Assembly (NCBI GenBank): GCA_003640385.1
Contig: RCAB01000487.1
Location: forward strand, 1-45,542
Reading direction: 5' to 3'
DNA length: 45,542 nt
DNA from: Setaria digitata
Lineage: Eukaryota > Nematoda > Chromadorea > Rhabditida > Setariidae
In this document: piece after piece, positions 32,649-45,090 of the stretch
Position numbering within the stretch: the first letter of the stretch is position 1
Layout: every line of letters starts with the position of its first letter
Made by a program: the position numbers and the translations under genes
Notes under the pieces: model-generated
Databases searched by the model: none
Told to the model about the DNA's origin: nothing
Seen by the model: only the letters and a program-made list of their open reading frames with translations

Positions 32649-35600
32649 TTAATCCTTCTTTGTATCTTTCGATGGTTCTTTGTGATAGAGAAAGACGCAT
32701 GAGAATAGAATAACTCCGACCATCATCGAAAATGAGGAAACATAATAAGGATATGCGCTATAGATGAAACGTTCATACTGAGTATGTTGTAGTGGCCGAA
32801 CAGAAACCTTAAATTAAAAAAGAAAAAAATGTAGTAGATACCCCAATACTGCTCAGCTGCTTTCAACAGGAAGTCACTTCAAATCAAATATCAATTTTTG
32901 CTATCAGTTTCTTTCTTTTAACCCTTAATTGTACAACAACTGCTGAATAATGGGACAAAACCCCTGTATGCATTTTCGTTCTCTTCAAATTGAATATCCT
33001 GAAGATGCTCAGAATAACTTACAACTTCTAAGTATAAAATACCTATTCAGTATTTTAGACTTATACTTGACTACTCTTCTTCCACTTCACTTATTTTAGC
33101 CCTTGCTAATACAGGAGCTATTCAACTTCAGTGTCGAAAAATACAGCTCAAACACTTTTCACTATTTTCCATTATAATTCATCCCTTCCTAGACAAATCT
33201 TGAATGTACAGGAAACTGAAAGACTATTTTAAATAAACAGTTATAATAGTAATAGTAAACATTTACTATCTACCAAAAATAGTTACTCCTCACCTGTTGT
33301 ACATCTAACAAATGTGTATATCCAATACGACGATAATCGACCATGAATTTGAATACGCCATAAACATCAGGAAGTTTAAACTGCGTCGTCAGTTTACCAT
33401 CTGTAATAAGTAGCAACTCGTACCACAGTAGGACAATAAAAAAATGTTATTCCACGCAGTGAGGGAAAGCGTTTTACTCTGTACCGACAAATAATTTACT
33501 AATTAAGGCGTATAAAGATACCCTTGCCCAGTTCAACTTGAATATGCCCTACTGCCATCCAAAAATGTTTATGGCTGTATGATGAAGAGATACTGCCCCG
33601 AAAACTTTCACATCATTACTACAGTTATGCACTTTGAACACAATCCCAGTAACGAATGTTGTTAGTATTAGTAATGTTTGAAATCTTTCAGACTCTTTAA
33701 AAGATGAAAACATACTATAATTTTTGAGAGTCGTTCTAATAAATGGATCAATACGAACAAATTCCAGCTGAACATCATTCCCCTTGAACGATTCCCATTT
33801 ACCGTTACTGAATTCTTCAATTTCGATTGTATATTCAACATTATCCATTACTGTGTACTCTCGCGGAGGATTCTTCTCGCCAACCTGAATTTAATAAACA
33901 ATGTTTGCAAAAACTTCTTTCTACTAAAAACAATATTGAATTCCCTATAGTAAACTAACTGTTTTAAAACTAGATTCATATAATTATATAGCAGCTGGAA
34001 AGAGCAAAAAAATTGTAAAAGAGGCACCTTATGATGTGAAACACTTTTAACTCTCAATACTCCTTTCTCCATGAATACCCATTTGCTCAATTCAGTTAAT
34101 AATTCGAAATTTCCACTCTTCTGAGGTCTAAAACGATTCTTTATATAATACAATGGTAATAATCACCGACAAGGAAAGTATTTGAAAAATGAGCTTTCTT
34201 CAGTTTCTGAACCTTTCCAAAAGATCTGTGCTTGGATCGATTGATCAAAGCAGCATTCCAATCACCCGGCAAATAAGAATTTTGAGATAAACAAGCTATT
34301 AATTCAAAATACTTCGCTGTCGAACCATATTTGTTAACATTTGCATTGAAAAAAGCATCACTGAACATCGCAATCGAACCAGTTAATACAATACGTGCAT
34401 TATTCCTCGCTTGGATAGCACCAATTAGCAGTGTTAACCGTCCTACAGCACCGGGATACTAAAATGAAATAAATTGAAAAGTCCATACCGAAACACCGAC
34501 AATCCATTGCTTTGTATAGGTCTTTACAAAGGTTTCGACTAAAACTGAACCTAAATTGGATTTTGATTTCATAAATGCTTCAGGAAGCATTATTTTCGCA
34601 AACCCTCATTTTAGCAGTTACAGTATTCATTTGCGAAAAAATCTCAAAACTTCATTAGATAAGGATGCACTGCTTTTGTCCACGGAGAGCAATCATCCTT
34701 TTGGCTTTCCAATGAATTCATTTAATCTGAATTATATTTAGACCGAACTTTCTACCAAAAGCGGAAAACATACTTCCTCAACTTTTTCACGCGGATTGAA
34801 TGAATATGCAGTTGTAGAAGCAGAAAGTACTTCCAAACGAAGCTGATTTGTTTTATCAGCAATTAAAGCTACACCGCGGAACAGAATGGGATTAATATGT
34901 TGTGCTTTCCCCACAATCATTGGAGCAGAAATAAGGTTGGATGGATCAGCTACAATTGTTGTATGATCACCCTCATCCTGCAATTACTTAATACCAACTC
35001 CGTAAAATATATTTCTAACTGTTACCATTTCGAATTGTACTTATTTGCCGTTCGACTAGTTCCATAAATCAGGTTGTTCGTCAATTTTTCTTATCATTTA
35101 AAAAAAAAGACTGCTTCGATCTAAGTCTAATTCCTCATCCGAATATGCAAAAGCATGCAATAAAAGAAATTGAACTTAAGAAAGGTAAGTTGGAAATCTG
35201 AAAATTACATGGCAACAAAAAGCTGCAAAATCTGGAATGGAATATTTCCAGAGATTCGAGTAAATGATTGCCACAAAAGCCCCAAAGGGCTACCAAAACA
35301 AGATATAAAAACAATTTTAGGCATAAGTAGGCTGCACTTACAAGCACAACGTCGTAATTTAAATGATCAATAACAGAAGTTTGATTCTCATCAAATTCGA
35401 AACCATTCTCAGCCGCCAAGTCATGTAAAGCATCGCCAACATGTGCTCCCGCTGTCACCAAGACATTACCACCATTATCAATAAAAGATGTTATAGCTTT
35501 GACATTAATTTCTCCTCCAAATTCTAAAACAGATGAAAAAAACAGAAATTTGTAATCTCAGTATTAATAAATTTAAAATTTCTGACATTGCTGGTGACTG

Positions 35601-36692
35601 CAATGTAAAAAGTGTTGGAAAACAACAAATCCCGAAATCATTTACCAAATTTATTTTAAAATGATGCACAATATTTGTGCGAGAATTACAATAACATGTT
35701 TCATCAAATTAATACAGATCATTAAGTGCTCCATGCTCGTTTACTTTCGAAGATCATAAGCAATGTCTTCTAAGAATGTCTCACTTTTTTTAAATCATTT
35801 TGTCTTTTCTTTTAAATTAATTGCTTTTCTCGGCAGTGAGATTGCACCAGATTTAATCTATAGCGGTATTTGCCTTCTGACTATTCTTTCACTTGAAAAA
35901 ATTTGTGATGTTACAAACGAATCGAAGAGATCCCTCTTACACCCTAATAAGGTAATGTTTAATCAGACACTTTTTTGTAAATGGATTGGAAGGTAAAATA
36001 AATTTTCAATACGACATAACAGAAATCAAATTGTTTTCATACTATGTTCGTATTAAATCTACAAATCAAATCAGTCATAAAGCAGTAGCCAAAACGAAAA
36101 AAAAATTATGTAATATGAAATTAGGAAGTTACCGTCAACTCCTGGAGCGAAAATGATAAGATGGTCGTAGAGGTGTTCGCCATATTTTGTAAGAGTTAAT
36201 GTCTGATCATCAGCTGCTTTTATGGTCAACTGGTGACCTCTTTCTAAATATGTAAGCAAATATTCACTACTAAAAAATAAAAGTAACGAAATTTGTTCAC
36301 CATTTAGCTGGCCACGCCTCTTCCCCATCTCACCGACCTTGACTATATTCAATTTAATCACCCACTAAATAACGAAATGTTAAACTAACCACTAAATTAC
36401 GCAATCTCAAGTTAATAATTTTCCCAATCCTTACAGCAAAAACAAAAAAAAAAAAAAGTACAAGCACGAAGATATCAAATCATGATTAAATTTAAGAAAA
36501 AAATAGCACAATTAAATCATAAGAAACAAATCGTCGCTTACCTTTCAGTGATTTTAAGAAAATGGAATGTGTCTCCCGCACATTCAAGTTATCAACCAAT
36601 ACTAATATTCTGCCAGAATTAACGAAGGAAGTAACATTCAGCAAAACTACCAAAACGCAGACCACGAACAAACTGCTCGAAGATGGTACCAT
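32649..36692 (-). CDS. ostb-1 (DDOST): Oligosaccharyltransferase 48-kDa subunit (OST48 / DDOST / Wbp1 family)
   Basis: Non-catalytic subunit of the ER oligosaccharyltransferase, which moves the Glc3Man9GlcNAc2 glycan from dolichol-PP to Asn of nascent proteins. Exons on the minus strand: 36692-36542, 36243-36133, 35523-35342, 34977-34774, 34458-34313, 34127-34028, 33884-33716, 33400-33294, 32807-32649 (TAA). Every junction is in phase; 442 aa against 456 in human. Seen: signal peptide about 1-26 ([12 protein letters not shown] core), then [118 protein letters not shown], and a membrane helix at about 411-431 followed by a short lysine-rich cytosolic tail (ending TKKD). The first ATG is at 36692; a GTG one codon upstream is ignored. 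Complete and intact. Confidence 0.95.
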
Positions 36693-37778
36693 CACAACAC
36701 CTTTATATTTGACTCCTTAACTGTTCCGACTTCACAGTTAATTTTGTCCTTACACAATTCAAATCATTCATAATTCTTACAACCATACTTAAGCATCTGT
36801 TCCGGGGAAATCAAAAAGAAAAGGAAACAAATTCAAATCAGCACAAATAAAAGAATAATGATATAAAACAACCAGGATACAAGTTCAATACCAACTGTAA
36901 AGATAATTCAAAAATCCTATATAATCTTGCCTAATAATTCTATTATATTATCTTTATCAAACAATAAAAGAAAAAAATTAAATGTTTAGCAGTCCATCAC
37001 AAACCATTTTCCAACTATTTATTAAAAAAACCTAAAACAATTCGCTTCATATTACTTTCAAGAAACATTAGCCAACATTCGTATGTTTTAATTCTCTTTT
37101 TTTTAATTTTTCTAAGTAACATCAAACATCTTTCACTATTCCCCACAATTTCATGTTCAAATAAACACTTTGGCCATCACCAAGTGTGATCAAAAAAACT
37201 GGATATTGAATGAAAACAGAAAATCATTTTTTATTTTAAATGTAATGCATTATGGCCAAGAAGAAAAAGAGACAAGTGAAAAGTGTATCCACTTTTTAAA
37301 ATAACAATTAAAATATTAAAAACAACATTATGACGACGTAAACACTCGCAGATGTTGCTGACGACAAATTTTCTTCTGTTCTTTGGCGCTTTACATCTCC
37401 TCAGTAATAAATTTCTTCCAATTCAAAGAATATGTCATACATTAAAAATAATACATTTCAGAATGCAAACTAAGACGGTAGTTTGAATGACAAAAGCAAC
37501 TTGAAATATGTAAAACAATGGTAAAAAAGATAAAGAGAGATATGAAAATAAAATCTTCTGAACTGATAAGAACAATGAAAGTGAATGACACAGGAACATA
37601 CCCTAACATACCCTTAAGTATTTACAGAGTACTTATAGAACACCATAACTGCAACTCTAAGCACTCACCTCAAAAAGACTTTGCCACATTTTCATTTATA
37701 GCTGCAACTGAGTTGCGGTACTTCATATTCGATTTGTTCGTCATCTAAAAAGCTATAGTTCTGCATGGTAAATATTTG
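36693..37778. other. Gap between the EDGEI-motif gene and OST48 (same strand)
   Basis: About 1.1 kb holding the 3' UTR of the upstream minus-strand gene and the OST48 5' flank. No TTTCAG-like trans-splice acceptor stands directly in front of the OST48 ATG. A 76-codon plus-strand ORF here looks like chance. Confidence 0.55.
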
Positions 37779-40700
37779 TTACTTTGCCAGAACTTGAAGA
37801 AATGAATAATCTGAAATCGAAATTATTAATCGTTCTCTTATATTGAAGTCAACCATCGACAGATTAGTCGAATGTAATTAAGAACAGTTGCTTAGCTGGC
37901 TGGGAAGTTTAGCCCTGAAACCAAGATTACTGAACTGATTCCCACCATTCCTATCATCGTTTTATAAATTCACAAAAACGATATCAGATAAATATTTAAA
38001 AAAAAAATTCATCCGGTTAAAAAGTTCGTTTTTTTTTTGTTACTACCTTATTCTATTTTCTTATTTTTCCTGAACGACAAACGTTTTTTGTCTGCAATCA
38101 AACGTAACAGACTATTACTTATCCAAAGTAACAATCGAGCGACTGCTTTTCTTAAACAGTTTAAAAATATAAGTTACAATTCCAGAGCTTTTAATTTAGA
38201 AACTTTTCTGTACTTTTTATGTGATAAACTTGATATCACCGAAATACAAATTCTGAAAACTTTTATCAAAAAAGTAACCTCTTGAACACTGTATGGATGG
38301 AGGCTTACATTTAACAGCCACCTCACAAACTGCTATCCGACGTTCAGTGTCTGGAAGGCTTTCCAATAAATTCTCGATAATTTCGCCAACTGGCTTTGCG
38401 CCATTTTCTTTCAGTATTTCGCGAGCATATTCGGCTAGAAAAGATAACTACATGACAAAACAAAAACATAACAAATTCATATATATAATAGTTCCAAAAT
38501 CAAGTCAGCGAGAACCTAAAAATTTTTATCCACCTGCTTGTGTAGCAGAAATTATTCTCTTCATATGAATATGAGAAACAAAATTTGAAATTTCTCTCTT
38601 TACAAAGATGACTTTGGTATAATTAATATTTGATACAAATGATGAAAATACTTTATATAATTAAACTTATTTCCAGATCATCCACAACGCTATTCATTTT
38701 CCAGTAGATTATGAACTGATTATGCCAGCTCAATATATAAAGATATATATAATTAAGACGACGTACAGATGAGTACGAAGTATCAAAAATTATAAAACAA
38801 ACTTACAAAACATCTTTTTAGGTGGACAGAGATTCGGGCAATAAGCTAATACGCTACATATCAATTCTTCATCGGACATCAAATAATCCTCTTCATGTTG
38901 CCTGCAAATGACTTAAGCAACGTGACGCTACATTATCGGCCTTTTCAATCGGTCAAAGTCAAACAAACGAACATTGGACAAGTTGGATCAGCGCATCTTC
39001 CTAACAATTCATAATAACAAAGCGGTTTCAATGGGTCCAACTTGTTTGACAAAGCTCGATGAGCTATCAGACGGTAAGGAAACGTTGAAGACATGCTGAA
39101 ATTGATTAAATAATAGACAGCCTCTGCAAAGCTTGATTGATGCTAGAATTATCAAGATTTCTCAAGAACGGAAAGCGATAATCGTATTTCAGGAACCGCT
39201 ACTCCCTGTCTCATACTGACAGACAGAAAACACCTGCCGCTACCAAACTTAAATTATTTGAAGTATTTCAAGACAAACATCACATTAGAATCCGATGTTT
39301 CGATGACATTAAGCTGTTAATTTCTCAACCATGAAATTCAAAGAGCGAGAAACAGTGAGCTATAGAAACCGGTGACAACAAAGTAAAACCAAAAGTATGA
39401 AAAAAAAAGATGAAATACAATTTAAAATTATATGCACGCACCGATATCCATTAAACATGATTAATGGATTATTTTTAAGTTCATTAATATCTTCTTCGCT
39501 TAGTGTTACAGTGCGACTGATCTTCCTCTCTTGCTGGGGATTTTTCTGACAAACAATGGACCTATTTACAGGTTCAGTTTCTGCAATAAAATTTGCTTCC
39601 AGTTCCTCTTGCTCCAATTCACGCATTGCCGTAATAAGACCATTCAATGAATCACTGGAATCCGATAATTCGATTACATCAGAATCCCTGAAAACCATTT
39701 TGATCGCATATTACACATTCATCAATCTGAATTCCCAAAATATCAACTTGAGTAAATTACCATAATAAGCTCTCGCTAATGCCTACCCATAAACCTGCAT
39801 GACTAGCTACCCCTCTGTGCAGAATTAAATAAGAGCTTTCATAGTCTACATAATTTATTTATGTTGAAATTTACCAGTATTTTTAATGGACTTTTTTGTT
39901 AACATAAAAAAAGTGATGCAAAATCCAAATGAGAAACACAAAAAAAAAAGGAAAATTATAAAATAGTGAACCCTAAGATATCTACAGGAGAATGCTGCAA
40001 TTCGCTACTACTTGTAGGCCTGGAAACGTCTTCACGTTCATCAGAATAATCCATCGCAGCAACAGTATTTATTGGTTCTGACTGTTCCGTAACATGTGTT
40101 TTCATCGTTCCTAATAATTCCGTACCACTTTTTGACCGAAGCACCAATTGGCCATGATCACGGATGTGTCCAATATCTTTGTTTACAATTTTCGTTCGTT
40201 CGACATCTTCCGTCAATTGCTCCATTCGTTTACTTCTCTCTTTTTCCATTGCTTTTCTCCCTGATCCCTTGTAGCTCTCTTCAGATTGTACTTTATTCAA
40301 CTGCCGTTCCAAATATGACAAACGGCCTTTAGACTTTTCTTGATCACATCGAAGTACCTCCATCTCTGCCTCAAGAGCACCTAGTTGACGAGCACATCGA
40401 TTTGCCCTCTCCTAAAGGATATATAAAGATTACTAATACTTTAAAATTTTTATAACTCGGACTTACTAGAACTTACTAGCTCCATTATTCTTTATTTAGA
40501 AAGCGAATTTTATCAAATGGTAAAATTGCTCACGGCCTAAAGTTTGGTGATTCAACATCCCAACCTGTGTTACACTCCACTGAGAGTTCTTGACGATTAG
40601 TACATCACAGCTCATGCAGCTATGACACCGGAGAGAGGAAAGATGAGTTCGGGTCTTAAGAACTAACTTGTAATAAACATTAAAAGTATGAAGAAATCTA

Positions 40701-43700
40701 CAGAATCACTGGAATTGCTAACCAGAAAGCTATCACGTTTTCTTCTTGTAATATTTTTCTGGTCTTCACGATGCCTTAGTTTCCTTTCAATTTCCTTCAA
40801 TAATTTCTTTTCACTACCAATCATTCGTTCCCAATCTTCAGCCTTTCTTCCTTCCACAGCACCAAATTCATCTTTTGACTGCCAACGAAATCTGCAATAT
40901 AAGTGCCTAGAAAAAAAGGTCTTGGCTTCAGACCATTTCCAACCCAGCAAGATATATAAAAAAATTAACAACTGACGCACTGGTTAGCTTTTTCTACTGG
41001 GTTAATAGATATGTCTAAATAAGGCAGTTCGGAAACAATTTGCAACACAACCAGTGAACTTGTTTACCTCTTGGAAAAACTTTCTTGAAAGTCTTCCTTT
41101 CTTCTTCGCAATAACTTAATACGACAGTTTTGAATTTGTCCATTATCAGTATCACTTGAGAAAGAATCATCTTTCCTTGGACGCTGCAAGTTTCCTTACT
41201 GTTTTCAGAAAGCGATTCAAATAATATTGCTAAAAAAAAGTTTAGAAAAAAAATGCAACAAACCTTCCGATTTAATAGCGATTTTCGGTTTTGTTCTATG
41301 TCACTTTTAAATCGTTTAGAACAATGTGTTTCAGCCCTGTAAAACACGATATATATTTCTTAAATGTTTAGCACTATCTTCGCAGAGAAACAAAATTAAT
41401 CTAAATGTATAAAATTCTCTGAATTTTTCAAATGAAGTCAAAAGTTTGAAGTATATGTTAATAATATAAAAACCTGGAACTGGAACTCGGTCCCTCGTTA
41501 ATAGCATCACCAACTTGTTCTTCTGAATTTAAACTACTTAATTCACCTTCTTCAAGTGAAGATTTCAGCGTCATCAACTTCTTGTCATTCTTTCTTTGCA
41601 TAATCTAAGTATATTTTTGATTTCTTGTGTCACAGAAATACAATTAGACGAGCACTATGAAAGTTCATGGACTGTAAAAAATGAAACACAAAAAGCAAGA
41701 AAAAAAGGCGATCAAATAATAATCAAATCCACAATTTTTGCAGAAGTAAATGACTTTTGAGGTATTAAAAAATAATCATCACATCAGCACCCAATAGTGA
41801 ATAGGATGATATCCTACCTATGTCAAGGAGCAAGTCATTGCAAATTAACATTTCAGTATCCTGAAAAAAAAAAAAAAAAAAAAAAGCGCTCACTTGCTCT
41901 AACAGTTCCGCGCGTAATTGATCAACATCTTCTTCATTATCAGCACAATCAGACGGTATTCCATTTTGTGTTTGCATTTCATGAGAACGAACAACTATTG
42001 CATCAACTAATGGTGATGACCGTGAGCGTGAATCTGAATCCTACGAACTGTTATACTCCAACAATAACAAATTCAAGAATACGCAGAAAGATCCGATATA
42101 TACTAAAACACTCATTTCCATACCAGCATAAATTTTACATCAGTTGAAATAAATGCATACATTGTCACGAATACTATGATATGTTAAAAATCTGTCTAAG
42201 TGATACAAAAATAAAAACGACGAGTAAAGAATTCGCTTACGAAGTTATGTCAGTTCAAAATCATGTTTTTTTTTTTTTTTCATTTCATTTTACCGCATTT
42301 TATTTTATCGCTCTTTCATTCTAAACAAAGATAAGGAATGATTTCCCTTACCGCATTACAGAAAGTGATATTTTCGATAAAAGAATGAAACTAAAGACCT
42401 CGATCGCTATCTACAATATCCATTCCAACTTGGTCATAATTATCTCCTAAATTTTCCATTTTCTTCGAAAATTTACTTGCCTCAACCCGCAGTCGGAGTC
42501 GGTGCAACTGCTCCTCAAATCTAAATAAATTATATGCGACAACATTAATAAAATACGTCGAACAGCATTGTCTATTTCTTTCTTAATTTCAATACATAAT
42601 GAACAAAGCGTTGCTCCCACAATCAAACATCAGTAGTTAAGAGTGAAAAAGTGCTTTACAAATATGAACAACGAATTGCACTTTACATATTGTAAAGACA
42701 ATTTTTGTGTGACTGTGAGCGCCACAACCACAATCATAAAATTTCCTGCAATAGTAAAGGAAGTATTGCTTTAACCAACTCGTTACATCTCGCTATTGTA
42801 AATTAATCAAAAAGAGAAAACTTTGCTTAAATGATCATTTACGGGTTTGAAAACTGCTTCACTGTTGTTTCCGTCTCCCCATTACTTGCTGATGTCATCA
42901 TTTTCTGCTGATTATTCAGGATCCAACACGAATAACCGTTCGCATTATCATTTCGTACCGTTACTTTGAGTGGTACCGCAGTTTCATGAAATTTACGAGT
43001 CGACACGCGACTCTGCATATCACTGTATGTTTCCACTTTGCTATCTAAAAAGTACTGAAAAGAGACCACAATATTTGACAAAATGATATCGTATTTTCTA
43101 CCACTTCGAATTATGTCATCTTTTTCATATATTTTGAAAGGATTTTAACTGTGAACAGGACTAACTTATATGCACTATTTTGACTCATTTATCTAATTCT
43201 AATAAGGTACTTTTTATCCGATTCCTGCACTCATACTTAAGGCAAATAAAACTAAGAAACAAGGTAATAATTAATATCAACTCACTTTGCCTTGGCTTCA
43301 GCTGCACCCAGGTTTGTCGTGCTGAAGAATGCACGTTTGTATGTTGATTTCCTGATACCATGCAAGAAGTTTCAACTAAAACAAGAACAGAGGAAAAATT
43401 AAGTCCAAAAACTTCAATTAATTAATTCAAGGGTCAAAATATAAAAGCCTTTATCCAGCAGGTTAAAGAAGTCATGTTTTCTTACAGCGAAGTATATGAT
43501 GACCTCGCAATATGCCTGAATTCAAGACCTAGTATTTTTTTCCCCACCGCAAATCCAGTGAAGTCATTGCACAGATTAGCACCAGTCCTCAAGTATGTTC
43601 TAATCTACAGAAACGGAAGTGGCGAAGTAACTATGTCGAGAATGTAAGAGGAAACAAATTTAAGATTCAAAGATGGAAGGAAGATAATTTTAAGCTGCAA

Positions 43701-45090
43701 GAGCAAAGAAAAAACACGTCAAAAATCATGAACGATGCATTTCAGAACTATTTCAACTATTCCTTATGAAACTGAAAAAAAAAACTTAATGATCTCTCCC
43801 TCCTCTGCTTCATATGACGCGGGTCGTCGTACAAATCTTCCATCTTTATTTGTATTCAGTACCGCTAAACTTAATCCATCGTTATCCGAAGTAAGATTTT
43901 GAACTAAATGCCCAGAAGTTGGTGCGCCCATGAATCTTGATCTATCTGTCGCTTCCTGCAAATTACTTCAGACACCTAGACCGTAGCAGAAAGATCATTA
44001 ATTAATGCTACATATAATCAAGGAAAATAATGAAAATCTGTTCATCCGAAATCAGATACAAAACAGAACTCGAAGTCCCAGATTTCAATAAAACGACGGT
44101 TAAAAACGTTTAATTCAGTCAACTGTTGAGGAATATATTCCTATACCTGCACTTCGCGAATAATACGATCTACTTCACGTTCCCGTTCTTCATCGATACT
44201 TGTCGATGAAATCTGTGTCACATTCTCAGACACTGTGCTTATTGATGTATTCCTATAAATAGTAGATGTAATTTTCAACGACCATAAAATTCCCAGCTAG
44301 AAAATTTAAATAGGAACTTTCAAAAACACAACAATGGAAACAACTCCTCAGTATTCACAAAAATACAGCGCTTCATTTTGATACTGCAGAAAAAGTCGAC
44401 TGATATGCAAATGTTTAGCAAAGAGTAATTTGCAATTAGGTGGCAGTCAATTACCCAATTAGACATAGTAATTATACTAAGTTATAGATAACTACAAAAA
44501 AATTTATAATCAAAAAATAAATTTCCGATTGCTTGATGGGGAAAACAGAAAAAGTGGATGCCGCTGTAATGAAATAAAATGTATTTTAAATATAGGACAT
44601 TCATTCCGTTTATCAACACATTAATAAAAACCGAAAATTCACAATCACATTTAGAAACCATTTTAATGAACTAATTGTTATCTACTATTCAGATATTACA
44701 CCCATCATCAAAAATTTTATCAACAGTTTGTAAGCTAAAGCTACTAAATCCGTCGGTAGATCAACAAGGCATTTTCGAAGAACTTCATCGTAAATTTTGC
44801 AAGAACTATTAGCTTCGAAATACATGTTTTTACTGTTATTCGAAATATCTAATGACCAAGAATGTCTGTTATCATAGAGAATTATCAAAAAAAAATTTAT
44901 TCAGCAACAGTGGGCCTCATAAGTGAAGACATACTAGGCATATGAAGTACATAAGATTTTGACTGATTTAAAAATAAAATTTAAAAATAAAAAGTAAAAA
45001 CCTTCGAATATCGTCCAAATCTTCATCATCTCGAATCTCACCATCTTCCAGTGAAGCACTCCCTGCTAGTACGACATTTCTCGTCATCAT
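37779..45090 (-). CDS. Unrecognised charged coiled-coil protein with EDGEI/EEGEI/EEGEL motifs, multi-exon
   Basis: Exons read on the minus strand: 45090(ATG)-45002, 44252-44147, 43955-43786, an uncertain exon near 43351-43286, about 43044-42843, 42520-42415, 42040-41894, 41604-41474, 41336-41264, 41183-41068, 40891-40723, 40411-39972, 39687-39442, 38901-38807, 38434-38309, 37810-37779 (TAA). About 760 aa. All joins are in phase except the 43.0-43.8 kb section. Seen: acidic SLEDGEI near the N-terminus, EAEEGEII, FEEQLHRLRLRVEA, DVDQLRAELLEQIMQRKND, SSLEEGEL, long basic/acidic helices (EKKLLKEIERKLRHRED; ALEAEMEVLRCDQEKSKGRL), an acidic DSDVIELSDSSDS stretch, and a C-terminal segment ELICSVLAYCPNLCP ... 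VGEIIENLLESLP that looks faintly CUE/UBA-like. The EEGEL/EDGEI, LRxELL and acidic-Ser blocks recall the N-terminal part of ZFC3H1, an RNA-exosome adaptor, but no zinc finger or HAT repeats follow, so I do not assign that identity. No signal peptide or membrane segment; a nuclear or cytosolic scaffold is an inference. Confidence 0.72.
44685..44865 (-). CDS. Candidate alternative exon in intron 1 of the EDGEI-motif gene
   Basis: After an ATAACAG acceptor (exon start 44865) the phase left by the first exon (2) reads straight into a 59-residue open segment, RHSWSLDISNNS ... DEVLRKCLVDLPTDLVALAY, ending at TAG 44685-44687. Spliced to exon 1 it would give an isoform of about 90 aa. Using a weak internal donor (CT|GTTGAT) it could instead join exon 2 in phase. 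The composition is protein-like and richer in Cys, Leu and Asp than the surrounding intron. I cannot tell an alternative exon from a chance ORF without transcripts. Confidence 0.3.

Noticed and set aside
35763..35996. 77-codon plus-strand ORF in an OST48 intron
   Set aside because: No recognisable family, no context and antisense to the gene; likely chance despite a fairly protein-like composition.
37518..37748. 76-codon plus-strand ORF in the gap before OST48
   Set aside because: No homology, no splice or promoter context; chance ORF in 3' UTR/intergenic DNA.
38037..38285. 82-codon plus-strand ORF
   Set aside because: Lies within an intron of the minus-strand EDGEI-motif gene and has AT-driven composition.
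41818..41860. Possible short exon (DTEMLICNDLLLDI) after a long T run and CAG in the EDGEI-motif gene
   Set aside because: Its donor phase does not fit the next exon, whereas skipping it joins 41894 to 41604 in frame within a continuous helix (LRAELLEQ-IMQRKND).
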